NCBI RefSeq assembly: GCF_021134715.1
Contig: NC_060024.1
Span: 4,588,001 to 4,652,000 of the forward strand
Reading direction: 5' to 3'
Length of the DNA stretch: 64,000 bases
Origin: Daphnia pulex
Lineage: Eukaryota; Arthropoda; Branchiopoda; Diplostraca; Daphniidae
The notes beneath the pieces were generated by a model. That model was not told where the DNA came from. It worked only from the letters and a program-made list of their open reading frames with translations, and did not search any database. The position numbers were made by a program, and so were the translations under genes. Shown one piece after another: positions 36,490 through 46,282 of this stretch. Every line of letters starts with the position of its first letter. The stretch's first letter is position 1.

Positions 36490-37700
36490 CTAGATCATTA
36501 TGTCACCATCGAATGGATGAACCTATACAAATATTGGTCAAAATAAGTTGTAAAAATAACAAAATAAGCCATCAATTACCATCCGCTTAGCAGCAGACTG
36601 AGAAGGACTCGCAGATGGTGTAGGAGGTAATGCTTCCGGTCGTCTATTCAAGTTAGAAATAACGTCATTAAGATGAAGGAGAATATCTTTCATTTCTAAG
36701 AAAAAAAAAACATATTATTAAAGACTTTATTAGGATCTAATTTTCTCAATTCCATACGCTGTGCTAACTCTCGTGGCTCTTCGTACCACGAGCGTAGAAT
36801 TTCCAAAGTATCTGTCAGTTCCTCATTTTCGTCTTCTTTATTCTTCAAATCTCTTTCAAGTCGTAAAAGTAATAAAGTAATTGTGTCTTCAAGTTTCCTA
36901 TTTGTGGACTTCAGTTCATCAATTTCCTTTAAAATATAATTATAAAGAAATGTCTCCTATTAACACATTAAAGAAAAATGTTTACTTCAACAAGTTTTTC
37001 TTCTGCAGGGTTGGGTTTGCTTTTCTTAGCAACTACTGAAAATGATGCATCTTGAGTGGTGTCGCCTTCAGGATACACAAGACTCCTTCTTGTCTTCTGA
37101 TTTGTTCCACGTAGCTCATTTGCATTCTTCTTTGCTGAAGATTTATCAAGAATGAGCTGTTGTCTGAGTTGAAGGAGGTTGTGTCTTGGTTACCTGTAAG
37201 GATCGAAAAAGAATAAATATTTGTCATAAATCATAATTCCAATAAGCTGTGCTATACTCACTCGATATTGCCACAGCAACTCCAGGTCTGTGATCACAAT
37301 ATAAAAGATTGTTTTTCTCATAAACTCTTTCACAGATTGCTGAATTGAAATCTTTGGGCCACCTATACAACACACAATTAATACAGAATCAAAATTAGAA
37401 CATTAAATCAAACGAGCATTTAAGATTTCACTCGTCAAAATTTGCCAAACCAGGTTTATGATATTACATAAATAGAAAAGCATTAGGCTAAATGCTAGAA
37501 TATAATTAAATGAAAAGTTGAACAAAGTCATACACCAAAAAATCCAAAAGATTTTACCTGACCACTAGTTTTGTTCTTTCTCTAACCCATATTTCTTGTA
37601 CTGTTGTAATCACGTCTTCTTTTTCATCGTCTGTCAGAATTGGACTCTTAACTGAACTAATTGCCCCTATACCAGGTTCACCAACGGTAAAATCAAAAAA
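36490..37700 (-). pseudogene. Coiled-coil protein gene, exons visible, one junction broken
   Basis: The minus strand shows five exon-like blocks with GT-AG edges. About 37,690-37,560 has 'VKSPILTDDEKEDVITTVQE'. 37,365-37,262 has 'WPKDFNSAICERVYEKNNLL'. 37,196-36,990 has 'NELRGTNQKTRRSLVYPEGD'. 36,930-36,737 is a long amphipathic helix with 'EIDELKSTNRKLEDTITLLL' and 'LERDLKNKEDENEELTDTLE'. 36,696-36,583 has 'MKDILLHLNDVISNLNRRPE' and a Pro/Ser tail, then a short last exon 'VHPFDGDIMI' ending in a stop at about 36,498. The joint from the second to the third block does not keep frame with the visible splice sites, so it may be a pseudogene or I may have missed an exon. The coiled coil plus short C-terminal motif is reminiscent of BEN-domain proteins, but I do not see a BEN fold. 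Function unknown. Confidence 0.45.
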
Positions 37701-37929
37701 AAAAAAAAAAAATTTAGGCCAGCTAAAATATGTTTTCGTTATTGGAACGATTTCGTGTCTATTCCTACCTAGATTGAAAACTTGACGGATGAACGAGACA
37801 GCTAACAGTTTTGGAGGGAAAAAGCCGATCAGGAACAGGGTTGCCAGAATTAATTTTACAAATAACCTCAAATGGTTAAAAAAACTTTTAATATATAAAA
37901 AAGAGACTAATAACTTCAAAACAAAAGAA

Positions 37930-38366
37930 AAACATGAAATTTATATAATTATTATTAGAATTTTGCAGCGTAATTTAAAGAAATCGTTTTAACAGATTTA
38001 ATCCGGTTTTTAAGTTTAATCGTCTGCTGTAGTACTGCTGTGAAAAAATTCAAGCTACGATCATTTTTATTTATTTTAAAGTGTATTAACATTAAAATGG
38101 CAGGGAATAGTTTTGGGTCATCGAAGTGGACTTAAAAAGGAGAAACACGCGATTAGCTACTGAGGATTACAACTAACCGATTGATCTGTAAGTCTGTAAC
38201 TGGATAATTAACTTAACTGCAAATAAATAAAAAGAACTGTAGACGAACAAAACTGTAGACTATTGTAAACTGTATCTTTCAATAAGCGATGAATGAGTAT
38301 AATCAAATTATTACTTTTATAAGTTTTAATGATGAGCCATATATATAGGAATGACCAATTTAAACT
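37930..38366. other. Flank of the large transposon, no gene
   Basis: AT-rich, nothing recognised. Confidence 0.5.
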
Positions 38367-38374
38367 ATTACCAG
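38367..38374 (+). repeat. Left candidate target-site duplication ATTACCAG
   Basis: The identical 8-mer lies at 52,644-52,651 in direct orientation. Each copy sits exactly 23 bp outside the first base of the conserved terminal repeat ('agacactag'), on both sides. Equal offset and direct orientation argue against chance, but one 8-mer is not proof. Confidence 0.6.
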
Positions 38375-38398
38375 GGCATGCCTACTTTAGACCTAATA

Positions 38399-38660
38399 GA
38401 CACTAGACCTTTTAACATTTAGGCACTAGAACTTCACAATAGAACATAAAAATAAGTCAGTTCTAGTGTCGTCAAAAATTTACATTTTAAAATTTAGATA
38501 GGTCTAGTGTCTCTACTACTAGTTCTAGTGTCTTCGAAGACATTTTAAATTGTAACATTCAAAAATATTAAAAAATCCATATTGAATATTTAAATTCAAA
38601 ATTGTTACAATTTCAAACGAATTTAGTTCTAGTGTCTTATAACCTAGTTCTAGTGTTTCC
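38399..38660. promoter_or_regulatory. Left subterminal motif array (AGTTCTAGTGTC)
   Basis: About seven copies of a 10-12-bp core, (a/g)(g)t(t)ctagtgtc, occur on both strands: near 38,399, 38,423, 38,459, 38,500, 38,521, 38,625 and 38,646. Such clusters in MULE ends typically bind the transposase. The role is inferred. Confidence 0.6.
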
Positions 38661-38965
38661 ATGATAATGGTAAATTAAAAAATTAAAAAAGAAATTGTTT
38701 GTTCTATTGACCCAGCTAACACTATCAACGTTAAATTTTTTTGAATTGGATTTGAGATTTTAGAATTTCGAAGCTCTGGTGTACTTGATGGCGCCATCTA
38801 GCGATAGGTAGGCGAATGCCATCCATCTATCGGTCGTGGTTGTTGCCGTTGTTGCTCTGTCAAATCTGTTGCCATGGTGGTTTCAGAAGATCTTTTCCCA
38901 CAAGAACTTGCCTCGTGTGGTCCTAAAAGTCATTACTGATTTATTTTTTATTTTTCCAAACAAGA

Positions 38966-40342
38966 ATGTCTTGCAACGACGTAGATGAATACACAATGTA
39001 CCTTCAGTTGTACAAATGGTACAAACAGGATTGTGTTGAGATGGGAAAGGTTCCCAAAGAATTAATATCGTTTCTCGGACAGTTAAAAGCAAAAGCTCGT
39101 GGCCCTGGTAATGCTGTTTTTTTTAAAATAAATTGTGATCATACATATATCTAATTTGTGTTTTCATTACCTCTAGGTGACGATAGTCAGTTGAAGGGAA
39201 ACTTAACTGAATCGCAAGAAAGTAAACCATCTTTGGTCTCAGTCTTGGAACCTCCTTGTCCTTCACCGATGACAACCAAATTTGATAATGTTGCTGCACA
39301 TTTTACAACCAGCTCATCCTTTGGTCATTCAGCATTGAATCCAAAATCTGCTAACAGAGCCACAAATTGTCCAGCCTTAGATGGCATCAAACGAAAGCTG
39401 AGAACCATTGAAGGGAAAAGTGTTCCTACAGTTAAGAAAAGTATGGGGCTTTCAAATTTTTTTTCTTAGAATTATCAACTCAATTCTTCTCTAAAATTTA
39501 ATTTAGGATGCATAAACACATCCACATTTACATTACATGTATTTGTGTTCCCACACTTCGGCTGGTTAGGAAGTACAGCCACTACAGGAGAAAAGGCAGA
39601 CTTTTGTGACATGTTTGTTGCTCAGAGAGTTGTAACTTTTCACCTTGATCATAACGAAACGAAACACAAAAACGCAATTTTGAAGTAATTTAAATTATTA
39701 AACTATTAAGATATTCAAATTTAACTTGAAACATTTTCAGTGCGTATGGCGATGTTTTCCTAGAGGACTTTGTGGCCCAAAGAGCTGTCAGCAATGGAAG
39801 TAGATTGACCTCTCCTAGAAATTTAAGCACTGAAGAACTTCAAAAGGTGTAAAATAATTAAAACTCACTTCTATTCATTTTTATTTATACTTATGTGGGA
39901 AAATAGGAAAGCGGCTTACTGTGGTGCACCTCAATAAAACCTTTGAAGTTGGAATCGGGTGGACAACGGTGTGCGCATTGTTTTCAAACTTTATCGAATT
40001 CTGTCGACAGCTACCAACTACATCAACTTGGTTGTCAACGTCGAAATGAATCCCTGGAGATTTTCGATGAAGAATCAGACGAATTCCTTCTTAATTCATC
40101 ATGTGCTTCTTTTCCCATTGACTTTGTTGACCATGAAAACGTCATCACACAAGTGACCATGGCTCATAAAGTTGTGGAGCATGCTGCAACACGAACTGCA
40201 TCTTAAGAGGAGCGTAGACTTCACTGTCTTTTGGCGGTGGAAAGAAGATTACCACCACTGCCTTGCACACCACCATTAACCAAGATGTTTACAGAGATCG
40301 TATCTGTGGGTCACGTTCCAACCGATCCTCCAACTCCTTCAG
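38966..40342 (+). pseudogene. HECT-type gene, left-arm copy, truncated
   Basis: Five exons with canonical, phase-matched splice sites: 38,966-39,107, 39,177-39,440, 39,507-39,684, 39,741-39,846 and 39,907-40,342. They have the same lengths as exons 1, 2, 3b, 4b and 5b of the right-arm copy. The start is ATG followed by 'SCNDVDEYTMYLQLYKWYK'. Exon 5 contains the C-x2-C…H-x4-C finger ('CAHCFQTLSNSVDSYQLHQL' then G-C). In exon 5 a TAA at 40,204-40,206 replaces the CAA seen in the right arm (a C-to-T change). The exons for the HECT domain are missing altogether. The copy can at most make a short protein of about 310 residues with the finger and no ligase domain. Such a product could compete with the full protein, but that is speculation. 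Confidence 0.8.
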
Positions 40343-40583
40343 GTGATTTAAAGTCCACGTTCGTCCACTCTCCCTCCTTTTTTCTAAATTATCTTATCCT
40401 TTTTAATCAAGCATGTTTTCTCTTTAAACAACCATCTAGTTAAAGTTAAACCCTGTTCCTAAAATCAAGATTACTTTCCTTGTCACAAGACTCATACTCT
40501 GCAGAATTTGTGCTTTATTTCAATAAAATAAACAGAAACTCGAAGCGATCAATCTTACAACAAATGTTGCTATTTTTTTGTTG

Positions 40584-40915
40584 AATGATTAACTTGTTAT
40601 ATTACTTAAGTATTTTTGGAAACTCCTGAACTGAATAACTGATAGCCGTCACTCATTTAGATTCAAATTTTCTCGTCATGACAACGCTGTCCCACATTTA
40701 AACAGAAAACAGCTGTTTCAACCACGTCCTCGATTCCACGAAGACGATAGCCATTGGGCTAAAGTGTGACCATCTTGTTTTTTACGGGAATGTGGGATTG
40801 TGAATTGAAACAAAAGTACACGCTTGTATCTTGTAAGTATTACGTTTGACTATAGTGTAATTTACGTTTACTTAATGTGAGTTTTTCAAGGAGATCGTCT
40901 TAGGACAGTTGAGTT
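40584..40915. promoter_or_regulatory. Spacer upstream of the MULE transposase gene
   Basis: Between the inner end of the left arm and the transposase ATG. It presumably holds the transposase promoter. I see no convincing TATA box or initiator. Confidence 0.3.
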
Positions 40916-43233
40916 ATGGCCGCTTTAGACCACGGAATATTATTGGTGTGTAGAACAGTGCCTGGTTCACGTTTTCGATCGTCTGTACTGGCATGTGAGC
41001 ACAATTACACATGGCATTTGAACGCCGATAGGTAATAGCATTATTCGGTATTCTTAGTATGTTTTAATGTATTTTTTTTCTTTTAATTGTATCGTTATTA
41101 GATTTTATCGTTGTTCAGAAACGAAACGTGGATGCTCAGCAAAGATTTATGTTTTAGAAGACGGTACTTACTGGATGACAAATGGGCACAATGGCCACTT
41201 AAATAAGGAACATGAAATCAAGTTGAACGCGGTGAAACGTGAAATGTGTATCCGTGCTAGCAATAGCAGAGTACCTTTCAGATTAATTTTTGATGAAGTT
41301 AGAGAAATGTAAGTTTTAATGTTTTAAAAGTTATTTGTGATGCTCAATATGCTATTACCATTTAAAGTTACCCTGACGTTGTAATCGGATATAATGGTAA
41401 CATTCAACGATCCATGCAGCGTGCAAGGAGTTCAGCGCAGCCTAGAAATCCGAGAACACTGGATGAAGTGGAGGCATTATTGGTTGCTACACCACTTTAC
41501 AAGTATTAAATATTCCAATTTTATTAAATGGTATCTTACTTATCTGTTACTTGTAAGTCGAACAAGAGATGGCAATTCACAATTCTACCATGGAAGGGTA
41601 TCTACTGCTACTGGTACTGCACTCATATTTATTAGCCTTTCCATGCTACCGGTATTGTGTACATCGCAGGAAGTGGCATGTGATGCTACTTTTGCAACTT
41701 TACCCTTGTTGTTTTCGCAAATGTTCACCGTGCATGTTTCAGCTTACACATATGTAAGTGCTATTTTGTCATTCAATTGCCATTTCTGTGTGTCAATAAT
41801 TTTTACTATTTTTGTCCCATTAGATGTTTCCATTAGCTTACGCCCTGATGACAGAAAAAACGGAAGCGTTATACACTTTAGTGCTGGGACGTATAATTGA
41901 AGTTTTAAATGCACTAACAGGTGGAGTTCCCGCAACTATAATATCTATGATAGCAGATTTCGAATATGCGATATTAAATGCGATGGAAACCACATTTCCA
42001 GCAGGCCATTCTAGGGGATGTTGGTATCATTTTGGACAGGTTAGATTACTTTTATTAACATACGCTTAAAAATTCTTGAAAGGTAAATTAGAAAAACATT
42101 TTATTATTTAGGCGATCTATAGGAAAGTTTGTGATGAGGGATTAAAACAAGCCTATGATGAAAGGCCCAATGTGCAAAAGCTAATAAAAATGTTGATTGC
42201 ACTTGCTCTTCTACCCGTGAATCAAGTTGATGCTGGATTCTTGGTAAATTTTGAATGTTTTCTTTATGTATTCTATGAGGAAATTATTTTAAATTTCTTT
42301 GGCTACAATTACAGCATATCAGGCAACAGTCTCTGATCTTACTTGCAGAAGAAACGCCTCAGGTGCGACAAGCTATGCATATCATTTTCGAATATATGCA
42401 AACCTATTGGTTGGATACTGTTACACCGGAGCGTTTTTGCGTTCAGGGACATTCACGTCGAACAAACAACGAGGTAGAATCGTTCCATCGCTGGTTCAAC
42501 GCACGATGTGGGAAATATCACCAGAACTTTTGGACTTTCTTAGGTACGCGTTTAATAAAATAAAAAATGTGTACTCCAGTTGTATTTAATTTCCGATACT
42601 ATTCTTTGTTTCAGAGTACTTACAAAAAATTGAATCTTTAACATTGAAAGATTTTGATATTGCAAGAGCAGGAGGTCAAATTCGACGAGATCAGGGTGTG
42701 ACGCAACGCCAAAAAGATGAGAGAATCCGGCATTTTGGTCGACAGCTTGCTAATGGGCAAATGCCACTTGGTCAGTATTTGGAAATGTGTTCATCGTTTT
42801 TCGAACCTGCACTACCACCTCCTGCAATACTTATTCCACTTGTACCTGCGCTGCCTGTGCATTTGGGTTCCGACGAGGATCACATCAATTCAGACAACTC
42901 TTCGGTAAGTACTTATCATTTTTCGGTACCTGATTATTCATAATTCTGTTCTCGTTTAATCAGAATGAAGAAGAAAATTACGCTGGTCATGCTGGTGGTG
43001 TTCATGGAAGGGGTCGAGCACCAAGAAGACGTCAAGTGAATCGCGAAGCTCAAAGGGTGCGAAGAGGAGTAAGAAGACATGGAGGAGTCAGAGTAGTTGG
43101 AGAAATTATAGAAGCACAAGTAGACGAAGCGGAACTGCGGCGAGCCCGTTTTCTACTGTTACAGGAAATGGGCAGAGAATTCACTATGCCACAGGCAGCC
43201 GAAATATTGCAAGCGGCTGCTGTATTGAATTGA
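40916..43233 (+). CDS. MULE-family transposase, nine exons, intact
   Basis: Exons 40,916-41,031, 41,102-41,308, 41,368-41,502, 41,558-41,753, 41,824-42,039, 42,112-42,243, 42,315-42,543, 42,615-42,904 and 42,964-43,233 join with GT-AG introns of 55-72 bp and preserve one frame: 1,791 nt, 596 residues. N-terminal FLYWCH-type zinc finger (about residues 15-65): 'YTWHLNADRFYRCSETKRGC', then 'TNGHNGHLNKEHEIK'. The DDE catalytic core shows 'VACDATFATLP' (first Asp), 'MIADFEYAILNAMETTFP' (second Asp), 'GCWYHFGQAIYRKV' (the C/H motif after it) and 'RTNNEVESFHRWFNARCGKY' (catalytic Glu). The C-terminus is Arg-rich. Exons alone keep frame while introns are full of stops, which shows purifying selection or recent activity. 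It would bind the ends of the surrounding element and move it. A domesticated transposase is the main alternative, but its place between inverted arms argues for an autonomous element. Confidence 0.9.
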
Positions 43234-44100
43234 ATGCTGTGTGCAGTATTTGTGTAACATATCATGTTTCAATACACTTCTGCTATCTGGACTGAATTAA
43301 CCTTAAATTTTAACGATCAATCGTTTCGTTCGTTCTAACGTACAAAACAGCTTTTGGTTTATTTTGTTAAACGAAAAACTTGTTGATTCCCTCTGCGCTG
43401 TGACCTTCACTATCCTATGTCATCCAGATATTTGAAAATGACCAGCAGAATTTATCGTACGACATTTGCATTTGTTTTGGAAATTGAGAACAACCTCTTT
43501 TGAAATGAAGTTTACCTGCTTTCTTGTAATAATCAGCAACCAGTTTTGGTGGTGGGGAAGGGGGGAGAACAACAGAGAACTTTTGATATTTAAAATTACA
43601 ATTTTTGTGATTAGTGAGTTTTGGTTAGTTTAGATTTCGACATAATTTATAACAGAACAATTAATATCCGAATTGTCCGCCATAGTCTTTTCTTCCCGAA
43701 TTTTCAGCTTCTATGCTCGCCGCATTGAACTGGATGGTAGCAGACGATAGCCTATTACCGTCCGGGACGTAGGAAATTTCTGTACACATGGCCAGCCCAA
43801 AAACATATTGAAACCATTAGAACAGATTCTCTTGCCAAATTATCGTGCGGGTAAACATTTCAAAATTTTCCTGTTTTCTTACTTGATGGATCGTGAAGGC
43901 CTCGTACGACGAACCGGTTTGCCCGTACTGTGTTTGGGAAGTAAGCATAAAAGAAAACAAGTAAAAAAAAAAGAAATGTGGTCAGTTAGCGGGCCGAGAA
44001 TTTCTTTTGGTTGTTCGTGAAAGAATTCCGTCTTGTGCAACAGTGTCCAATATCGTTTGAAACAATTTTCTGTAAAAGTCTACGACTCTTTAACTTCCTC
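43234..44100. other. Spacer between transposase and Ser/Tyr-repeat ORF
   Basis: The transposase 3' end lies here; no obvious AATAAA is seen close to the stop. A plus frame at 43,808-44,020 shows no recognisable motif. Nothing else is seen. Confidence 0.4.
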
Positions 44101-44101
44101 A

Positions 44102-44788
44102 CTAGGCACTTTGACGGAATTGTATAATTGGGGTACATGCCTGGCCAACTCGGAAATGGTCTCGTGCATAAATATTCTGTCGATGAGATGATTCGAAGGA
44201 ATCACGAACCGAATAATTGGGTGTTCGCTGCGCCATCTTCTCATTCCCGTGTGATGAATAATAGTTGTTTCGACTTCTGAATGTTTCACGAACTACCGGC
44301 TGGTATGTTTGCTCTCTGTGCCGATAATTCCGCTGTTCAGTCGAATGACTTGTGTGCCGACAAAAGGTTGCTGTACTGTAAGGACTATCAATCGGATCGC
44401 TGCTGGAAGAGGAATAGCCTTGGTCGCTACTGGGAGAGGAATAATTCGTGCCATCACTACTGGGTGAGGAATAACTTGGGCTATCACTGGGAGAGTAATA
44501 GTTCTGGCCAATACTGCTGGGAGAGGAATAACTCGGGACACTGCTGGGTGAGGAATGGCTTGAGTCACCACTGGAAGGAGAATAGCTCGGGTTATTACTG
44601 GCAAAGTAATAGTTCTGGCCAATATTGGTAGAAGAATAACTCTGATCACTAACGCCGTGTGATGTTGGTACAGCGTACACCACAATGGACTCAAAGCCAG
44701 CTCCTAGTCTACGGACGAGTCCGTTGGGAACCGAGGTGGCTATATTTAAAACGATTGCGAAACCTGTCAAGTGCAGTTCGATTTGCAT
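44102..44788 (-). CDS. Ser/Tyr-rich repeat protein, unknown function
   Basis: Single open frame of 228 codons. The start Met is followed by a hydrophobic stretch ('LHLTGFAIVLNIATSVPNG') that could be a weak signal peptide. Residues about 50-130 are imperfect repeats of the pattern SYSSPSS(D/I)GxNY, encoded by a minisatellite of about 30 bp. The C-terminus is basic and hydrophilic with many Arg/Tyr/Ser. No family is recognised. Such repeats occur in secreted or cuticle-like matrix proteins and in low-complexity disordered proteins. The plus strand through the same repeat is also open (44,281-44,631), as repeats often allow, so coding is not certain. It lies inside the 14.3-kb element as possible cargo. 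Confidence 0.45.
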   Translation of the reverse strand: MQIELHLTGFAIVLNIATSVPNGLVRRLGAGFESIVVYAVPTSHGVSDQSYSSTNIGQNYYFASNNPSYSPSSGDSSHSSPSSVPSYSSPSSIGQNYYSPSDSPSYSSPSSDGTNYSSPSSDQGYSSSSSDPIDSPYSTATFCRHTSHSTEQRNYRHREQTYQPVVRETFRSRNNYYSSHGNEKMAQRTPNYSVRDSFESSHRQNIYARDHFRVGQACTPIIQFRQSA

Positions 44789-45329
44789 GGCGTGAAAGAC
44801 GGTGTGAACGTTATGCAGTCTGTGACCGACTGAGTAGCCTGAACATTTTTCGCAGCAACTTATTGCAACCAGGAATCCAACGGTGTGTTCAAGATCCAGT
44901 TACGAAAGATAACAAGATTGAAGCGAGATAGGATAACTAACCATAGAGAGACATGGAGGGTCGTGCGTTGAATATGCAATTCAATTTCGAAGAGTGAAAA
45001 ATCCGCGCAAAGTTCCTTTGATGTGAATCAAGTCAACTGTCATGCAGGACAGGTTGCGCTCTTTTTTCTTTCTTTTTTTAATTTGTGCCTTGCGTCAATT
45101 TGATCTGTCAAGCTATTCATGCAAAGAAGGAAATCTTGTTTTTTTTCCTTTGTAGAAATATGATTTATTTTCATATGGGCATACACATACATAGAAAGGT
45201 CATTTAAGAAAAGAAAAAGTACAGTGAAAGAACACAATCAATATTTTGTTATTAAGTCGTTTTATTATCATCATTTATACTCTTTGTCTGCTATTCAGGA
45301 ATTTTTTGTTCTTGTTTGAGATTATTAAT

Positions 45330-46070
45330 TATATCCAACTTGGATCAAAGGGTTGACACTTGTTGCCATCGCCCCATTCCGACTCCAGTTCCTTATAGGA
45401 CTGAAAATTCCCATCTTGTTGCTGCTGCAGTCTTCGACACCAATTACAAAATCCATGACGTGACATGTCCTCCACGCTGTATTCCACATCATAATAATCT
45501 TTCCACTAGAAATACTCGTTGTTTAGCGTGTCGTTTGCATCGAGTAATTTGAGATAAGCAACCAATTCTTTTGATTTGAATTTGCGAGCGTCCATGTACG
45601 GATGGGGCGGTGCGTGTTGAGTGTAAGTTACTTGAGTGTCTATAGACCTATCTTAGTTATAAAGCAGTTTGGCCCGAAAAGGATGTTAATAGTCCTTTTT
45701 TGGGGGGGCTGGAGGGATAGGTGGGATATTTTCAAGCAATCACAAGTTATCAAGCATTTACGCACATGTAACGAAGTTTCAGAACGCCAAATAAGATTGC
45801 GCGTTTTCACACTTTCTTTTTCTTGATTACGCAATCTTACCGAAAGGTTTATTTAGGAACTTGATCCAAAACTACCAGACAAAATTAAAATGTATTCAGT
45901 TTTCTTTTTTTTTTATTCGAATATCTTCATTTGATTTGGCCAACAAAATTCGTCTATTGATGCTATACGCTGATTGCTTATTCGTTATCTTTGAGCGGAC
46001 GACCCCATCCATCATCGGAGATTATAACACAATCTTTATTGTCGTAAACGAAGGGAGTGTTTATCATTGT
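45330..46070 (-). pseudogene. Alpha-1,3-fucosyltransferase, truncated second copy
   Basis: 45,330-45,650 is a diverged copy of the C-terminal coding region of the neighbouring fucosyltransferase. It shares 'cgagtaatttgagataag', 'ggggcggtgcgtgttgagtg' and 'caaaatccatg.cgtg'. 45,950-46,070 resembles the N-terminal region ('gagcggacga.cccatc'). The middle, including the GT10 signature, is missing, and frame breaks are present. It lies in tandem just downstream of the longer copy, in the same orientation, so a local duplication inside the transposon followed by a large deletion is likely. Confidence 0.7.
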
Positions 46071-46282
46071 TTAAGGTTGAGCGGTCGTTTTGTGTCGAAT
46101 GTTATTTTTTTTTTATTAGTGAATCTTAATAAGTTTTTTTTCGGTTAAAGCTATGATGATATTGTTTCCATAACCAATTTGAGATTGTCTTGTTCGTATT
46201 TGCTGTACCGATGAGATGATTTAAACAAACTTTTGGCGCTCTTCGTGCTAAGGCAATCTAGATGTTATTTTACCACTTTGAA

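Larger units (their letters stand above)
38375..40583 (+). repeat. Left terminal inverted arm (2.2 kb)
   Basis: Matches the reverse complement of the right arm from the subterminal motifs through exons 1-5 of the HECT-type gene. It then skips (between about 40,352 and 40,365) straight to the 3'-untranslated region (40,363-40,583 against 48,325-48,122). HECT exons 6-8, about 1.5 kb in the right arm, are therefore deleted here, as is the tandem exon duplication. Outside the genes, near 38,790-38,960, the two arms differ by only a few substitutions and one small duplication ('gccatctagcgatagg'). Confidence 0.9.

Noticed and set aside
44281..44631. Plus-strand Trp/Asn-rich frame through the repeat
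   Set aside because: Opposite-strand reading of the Ser/Tyr minisatellite; composition implausible for a protein, so the minus frame is preferred.
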